Source: Ascidiaceihabitans sp. (lineage in GTDB: Bacteria; Pseudomonadota; Alphaproteobacteria; Rhodobacterales; Rhodobacteraceae). From it: a stretch of DNA of 37,877 nucleotides. A program made the position numbers and the translations under genes. The notes under the pieces were generated by a model that ran no database searches, was not told the origin of the DNA, and saw nothing but the letters and a program-made list of their open reading frames with translations. The stretch covers positions 1 to 37,877 of the forward strand of contig JAOKHV010000016.1 of NCBI GenBank assembly GCA_028248455.1, written 5' to 3'. Shown here in pieces: positions 34,936 through 37,877 of the stretch; the stretch's first letter is position 1, and each line of letters starts with the position of its first letter.

Positions 34936-37877
34936 ATGAAAATTGAACGTAAATTTACCACGGCTGGAAAAGACGCTTATGCGTCTTTGGATTTTATCAC
35001 GACGGTTTCTGAAATCCGTAATCCGGATGGAACGATCGTATTCCACCTCGACAACGTTGAAGTGCCAAACAGCTGGAGCCAAGTTGCCAGCGATGTGATC
35101 GCGCAAAAGTACTTTCGGAAAGCTGGCGTCCCTTCACGCATGAAGAAAGTAAAAGAGAAGAATGTCCCTGAATTCCTTTGGCGCTCTGTTCCTGATGGCG
35201 ACGACGTTGAGTTCGGTGGCGAAACTTCTTCCAAACAAGTTTTTGACCGCCTTGCTGGCGCGTGGACATACTGGGGCTGGAAGGGTGGTTACTTCACCAC
35301 TGAAGCAGACGCACAGTCCTATTTCGACGAAATGCGCTATATGTTGGCAAGCCAACGTTCTGCGCCAAACTCCCCACAATGGTTCAACACAGGTCTTCAC
35401 TGGGCCTACGGTATCGATGGTCCGGCCCAAGGACACCATTACGTAGATTACCAAACCGGTGTTTTGACAAAATCCACTTCATCATATGAACACCCACAGC
35501 CTCACGCCTGCTTTATCCAATCTGTCTCTGATGATCTGGTGAACGATGGTGGCATAATGGACCTTTGGGTTCGTGAGGCGCGTTTGTTCAAATATGGTTC
35601 AGGCACAGGCACGAACTTCTCATCCGTGCGCGGGGCAGGAGAAAACCTATCAGGTGGCGGTAAATCATCAGGCTTGATGGGTTTCTTGAAAATTGGTGAC
35701 CGTGCAGCCGGTGCGATCAAATCTGGCGGCACAACACGTCGCGCGGCCAAAATGGTTATAGTCGATGCAGATCACCCTGATATTCAGGATTTCATCAACT
35801 GGAAAGTGATTGAAGAGCAGAAAGTGGCTTCCATCGTTGCCGGCTCTAAGATGCATGAACAGAAGTTGAACGCGATCTTTGCCGCGATCAAAGCGTGGGA
35901 CGGCGCAGTTGCTGATGCTTATGAGCCAAAGGTTAACCCACAGCTAAAAGAAGCGGTGCGTGATGCGAAAAAAGTAGCGATCCCAGAAACATACGTCAAA
36001 CGCGTGTTGGACTATGCAAAACAGGGTCACACGTCCATTGAATTCCCAACATACGACACCGATTGGGATTCCGAGGCGTACTCATCCGTTTCAGGACAAA
36101 ACTCTAACAACTCGATCCGCGTGACAAACGCATTCTTGACTGCTGTTGAGAAAGACGCAGATTGGGAGTTGATCAACCGTAAAGACGGTAAGGTCACAAA
36201 AACCATCAAAGCACGTGACTTGTGGGAACAAGTTGGACACGCTGCATGGGCTTGTGCCGATCCGGGCATCCAATACCACGACACTGTAAACGAATGGCAC
36301 ACTTGCCCAGAAGATGGTGCGATCCGCGGATCTAACCCATGTTCTGAATACATGTTCCTAGACGACACGGCTTGCAACTTGGCTTCGATGAACTTGCTTA
36401 CCTTCCTTAAGGATGGCGAATTCCAAATCGAAGACTATATGCACACTGCGCGCTTGTGGACAGTGACATTGGAAATCTCCGTAATGATGGCGCAATTCCC
36501 ATCAAAAGAGATCGCACAGCGCTCATACGACTTCCGCACTTTGGGTCTGGGCTATGCGAACATTGGCGGTTTGCTGATGAACATGGGCTATTCATACGAC
36601 AGTGACGAGGGTCGCGCGCTTTGTGGTGCTTTGACAGCTGTCATGACTGGTGTTGCATACGCAACTTCCGCTGAGATGGCTGGCGAGTTGGGCCCGTTCT
36701 CTGGCTACAAGAAGAACGAAGAACACATGCTGCGTGTCATGCGCAATCACCGCAAAGCGGCCCACGGCGCTGTTGATGGATATGAAGCACTTGCAGTGAA
36801 GCCTGTGCCTTTGGATCACGCCAACTGTCCAGATGCACGCTTGATCGATATGGCAATGTCCACTTGGGACGAAGCCTTGCAGCTTGGTGAAAAGCACGGT
36901 TACCGCAACGCGCAGACTTCGGTTATTGCCCCGACCGGCACAATCGGTTTGGTCATGGATTGTGATACAACAGGGATCGAGCCAGACTTTGCTTTGGTAA
37001 AATTCAAGAAATTGGCCGGTGGTGGTTACTTTAAGATCATCAACCAATCTGTTCCAGCAGCACTAGAAAAGCAGGGTTACGGTTCTGCGCAAATCGAAGA
37101 AATCGTTGCATATGCGGTTGGTCACGGTTCCATCGGCAATGCGCCGGGGATCAACCACACCACATTGGCAGGTCACGGTTTTGGACCAAATGAATTGGCA
37201 AAAGTTGATGCGGCCCTAGAAAGCGCCTTCGACATTCGCTTTGTGTTCAACCAATGGACATTGGGCGAAGAGTTCTGCACCCAAGTTCTTGGTATTCCAG
37301 AAGCTAAGCTAAACGATCCAACGTTTGATTTGCTGAAATCCCTTGGTTTCTCCAAAGCTGACGTTGACGCGGCCAACAACCACGTATGTGGGACAATGAC
37401 CGTTGAGGGTGCACCGCACTTGAAAGAAGAGCACTACAGCATCTTTGATTGTGCAAACCCATGCGGCAAAACTGGTAAGCGTTACCTATCCGTCAATAGC
37501 CACATCTACATGATGGCTGCGGCGCAATCGTTTATCTCTGGTGCGATCTCTAAAACGATCAACATGCCAAACGATGCAACGATCGAAGACTGCCAGAAGG
37601 CCTATGAATTGTCATGGTCTTTGGGTGTGAAAGCAAATGCGTTGTACCGCGATGGTTCCAAACTATCCCAACCACTTGCTGCATCTTTGGTCGAAGACGA
37701 CGAAGACGCACAAGAAATCTTCGAGAGTGGCTCAAACCACGAAAAAGCAACTGTCCTTGCTGAGAAGATCGTTGAGAAGATCATCGTCAAAGAGATCATC
37801 AAGTCGCACCGCGAAAAGATGCCTCAGCGTCGCAAGGGTTATACGCAGAAAGCCAACGTTGGTGGCCACAAGGTCTA
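34936..37877 (+). CDS. nrdJ: B12-dependent ribonucleotide reductase (class II), 3' end outside window
   Basis: NrdJ reduces ribonucleotides to deoxyribonucleotides using adenosylcobalamin. About 980 codons are in the window with no stop; alphaproteobacterial members run to roughly 1200 residues. C192 in [11 protein letters not shown] is the N-terminal redox cysteine. The radical-site loop NPCSE (N467, C469, E471) is followed by [12 protein letters not shown]. The [20 protein letters not shown] segment and [11 protein letters not shown] are also typical. ATG 34936 gives [11 protein letters not shown], a usual beginning, although the ribosome site is weak (GGGG about 7 bases upstream). The upstream leader holds possible DnaA and NrdR sites and a terminator-like hairpin; no cobalamin riboswitch was seen. 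Confidence 0.96.
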   Translation, partial: MKIERKFTTAGKDAYASLDFITTVSEIRNPDGTIVFHLDNVEVPNSWSQVASDVIAQKYFRKAGVPSRMKKVKEKNVPEFLWRSVPDGDDVEFGGETSSKQVFDRLAGAWTYWGWKGGYFTTEADAQSYFDEMRYMLASQRSAPNSPQWFNTGLHWAYGIDGPAQGHHYVDYQTGVLTKSTSSYEHPQPHACFIQSVSDDLVNDGGIMDLWVREARLFKYGSGTGTNFSSVRGAGENLSGGGKSSGLMGFLKIGDRAAGAIKSGGTTRRAAKMVIVDADHPDIQDFINWKVIEEQKVASIVAGSKMHEQKLNAIFAAIKAWDGAVADAYEPKVNPQLKEAVRDAKKVAIPETYVKRVLDYAKQGHTSIEFPTYDTDWDSEAYSSVSGQNSNNSIRVTNAFLTAVEKDADWELINRKDGKVTKTIKARDLWEQVGHAAWACADPGIQYHDTVNEWHTCPEDGAIRGSNPCSEYMFLDDTACNLASMNLLTFLKDGEFQIEDYMHTARLWTVTLEISVMMAQFPSKEIAQRSYDFRTLGLGYANIGGLLMNMGYSYDSDEGRALCGALTAVMTGVAYATSAEMAGELGPFSGYKKNEEHMLRVMRNHRKAAHGAVDGYEALAVKPVPLDHANCPDARLIDMAMSTWDEALQLGEKHGYRNAQTSVIAPTGTIGLVMDCDTTGIEPDFALVKFKKLAGGGYFKIINQSVPAALEKQGYGSAQIEEIVAYAVGHGSIGNAPGINHTTLAGHGFGPNELAKVDAALESAFDIRFVFNQWTLGEEFCTQVLGIPEAKLNDPTFDLLKSLGFSKADVDAANNHVCGTMTVEGAPHLKEEHYSIFDCANPCGKTGKRYLSVNSHIYMMAAAQSFISGAISKTINMPNDATIEDCQKAYELSWSLGVKANALYRDGSKLSQPLAASLVEDDEDAQEIFESGSNHEKATVLAEKIVEKIIVKEIIKSHREKMPQRRKGYTQKANVGGHKV

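Overview
The window reads as a chromosomal segment of a marine alphaproteobacterium of the Rhodobacterales (Roseobacter group). This is inferred from gene families and gene order, not from a search. The signs are a trpGDC-moaC-moeA-lexA run with an alphaproteobacterial LexA box (GTTC-N7-GTTC), the ccmE/ccmF/ccmH cytochrome c maturation genes next to argC and murI, a gene-transfer-agent (GTA) type endolysin/holin pair, a B12-dependent ribonucleotide reductase (NrdJ), and a cold-shock/DUF192/tRNA-Pro block.

Layout. 1-0.8 kb: a purL fragment joined head-on to a 3'-truncated LysR regulator gene. 0.97-7.7 kb (+): a fused indolepyruvate ferredoxin oxidoreductase, a lysophospholipid acyltransferase, murI, argC and ccmE. 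7.76-8.94 kb (+): a GTA-type endolysin gene with a stop at codon 5, followed by an intact GTA-type holin. 9.0-12.3 kb (+): ccmF, ccmH and a PaaG-like isomerase. 12.3-14.6 kb (-): two adjacent broken genes, an unknown protein and an RTX-type calcium-binding repeat protein. 14.76-17.6 kb (-): gltA and gltX. 17.7-19.8 kb (+): comEC carrying one clear and one possible frameshift. 19.8-24.6 kb (-): lexA, moeA, moaC, trpC, trpD and trpG, the last five translationally coupled. 24.8-26.2 kb (+): a divergent polysaccharide deacetylase. 26.2-32.3 kb (-): trpE, a PpiD-like foldase, an aminotransferase, gpt and fabI. 32.4-34.3 kb (+): pdxH, a double cold-shock-domain protein, a DUF192 protein and tRNA-Pro. 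34.3-34.9 kb: a structured non-coding region. 34.94 kb to the end (+): nrdJ, running off the window.

The most interesting pattern is selective breakage. Housekeeping genes (gltA, gltX, trp, moa, fabI, ccm, murI, argC, nrdJ) are intact. The broken genes are accessory: the GTA endolysin (donor-cell lysis), comEC (DNA uptake, needed by GTA recipients in Rhodobacter capsulatus), an RTX surface/secreted protein and an unknown membrane protein. Several lesions are substitutions (nonsense codons, a probable ATG-to-ATT start) and not only homopolymer slips, which points to real decay of DNA-exchange and surface functions. Raw-read checks are still needed, especially for the purL/LysR junction, which looks like a rearrangement or a chimeric assembly.
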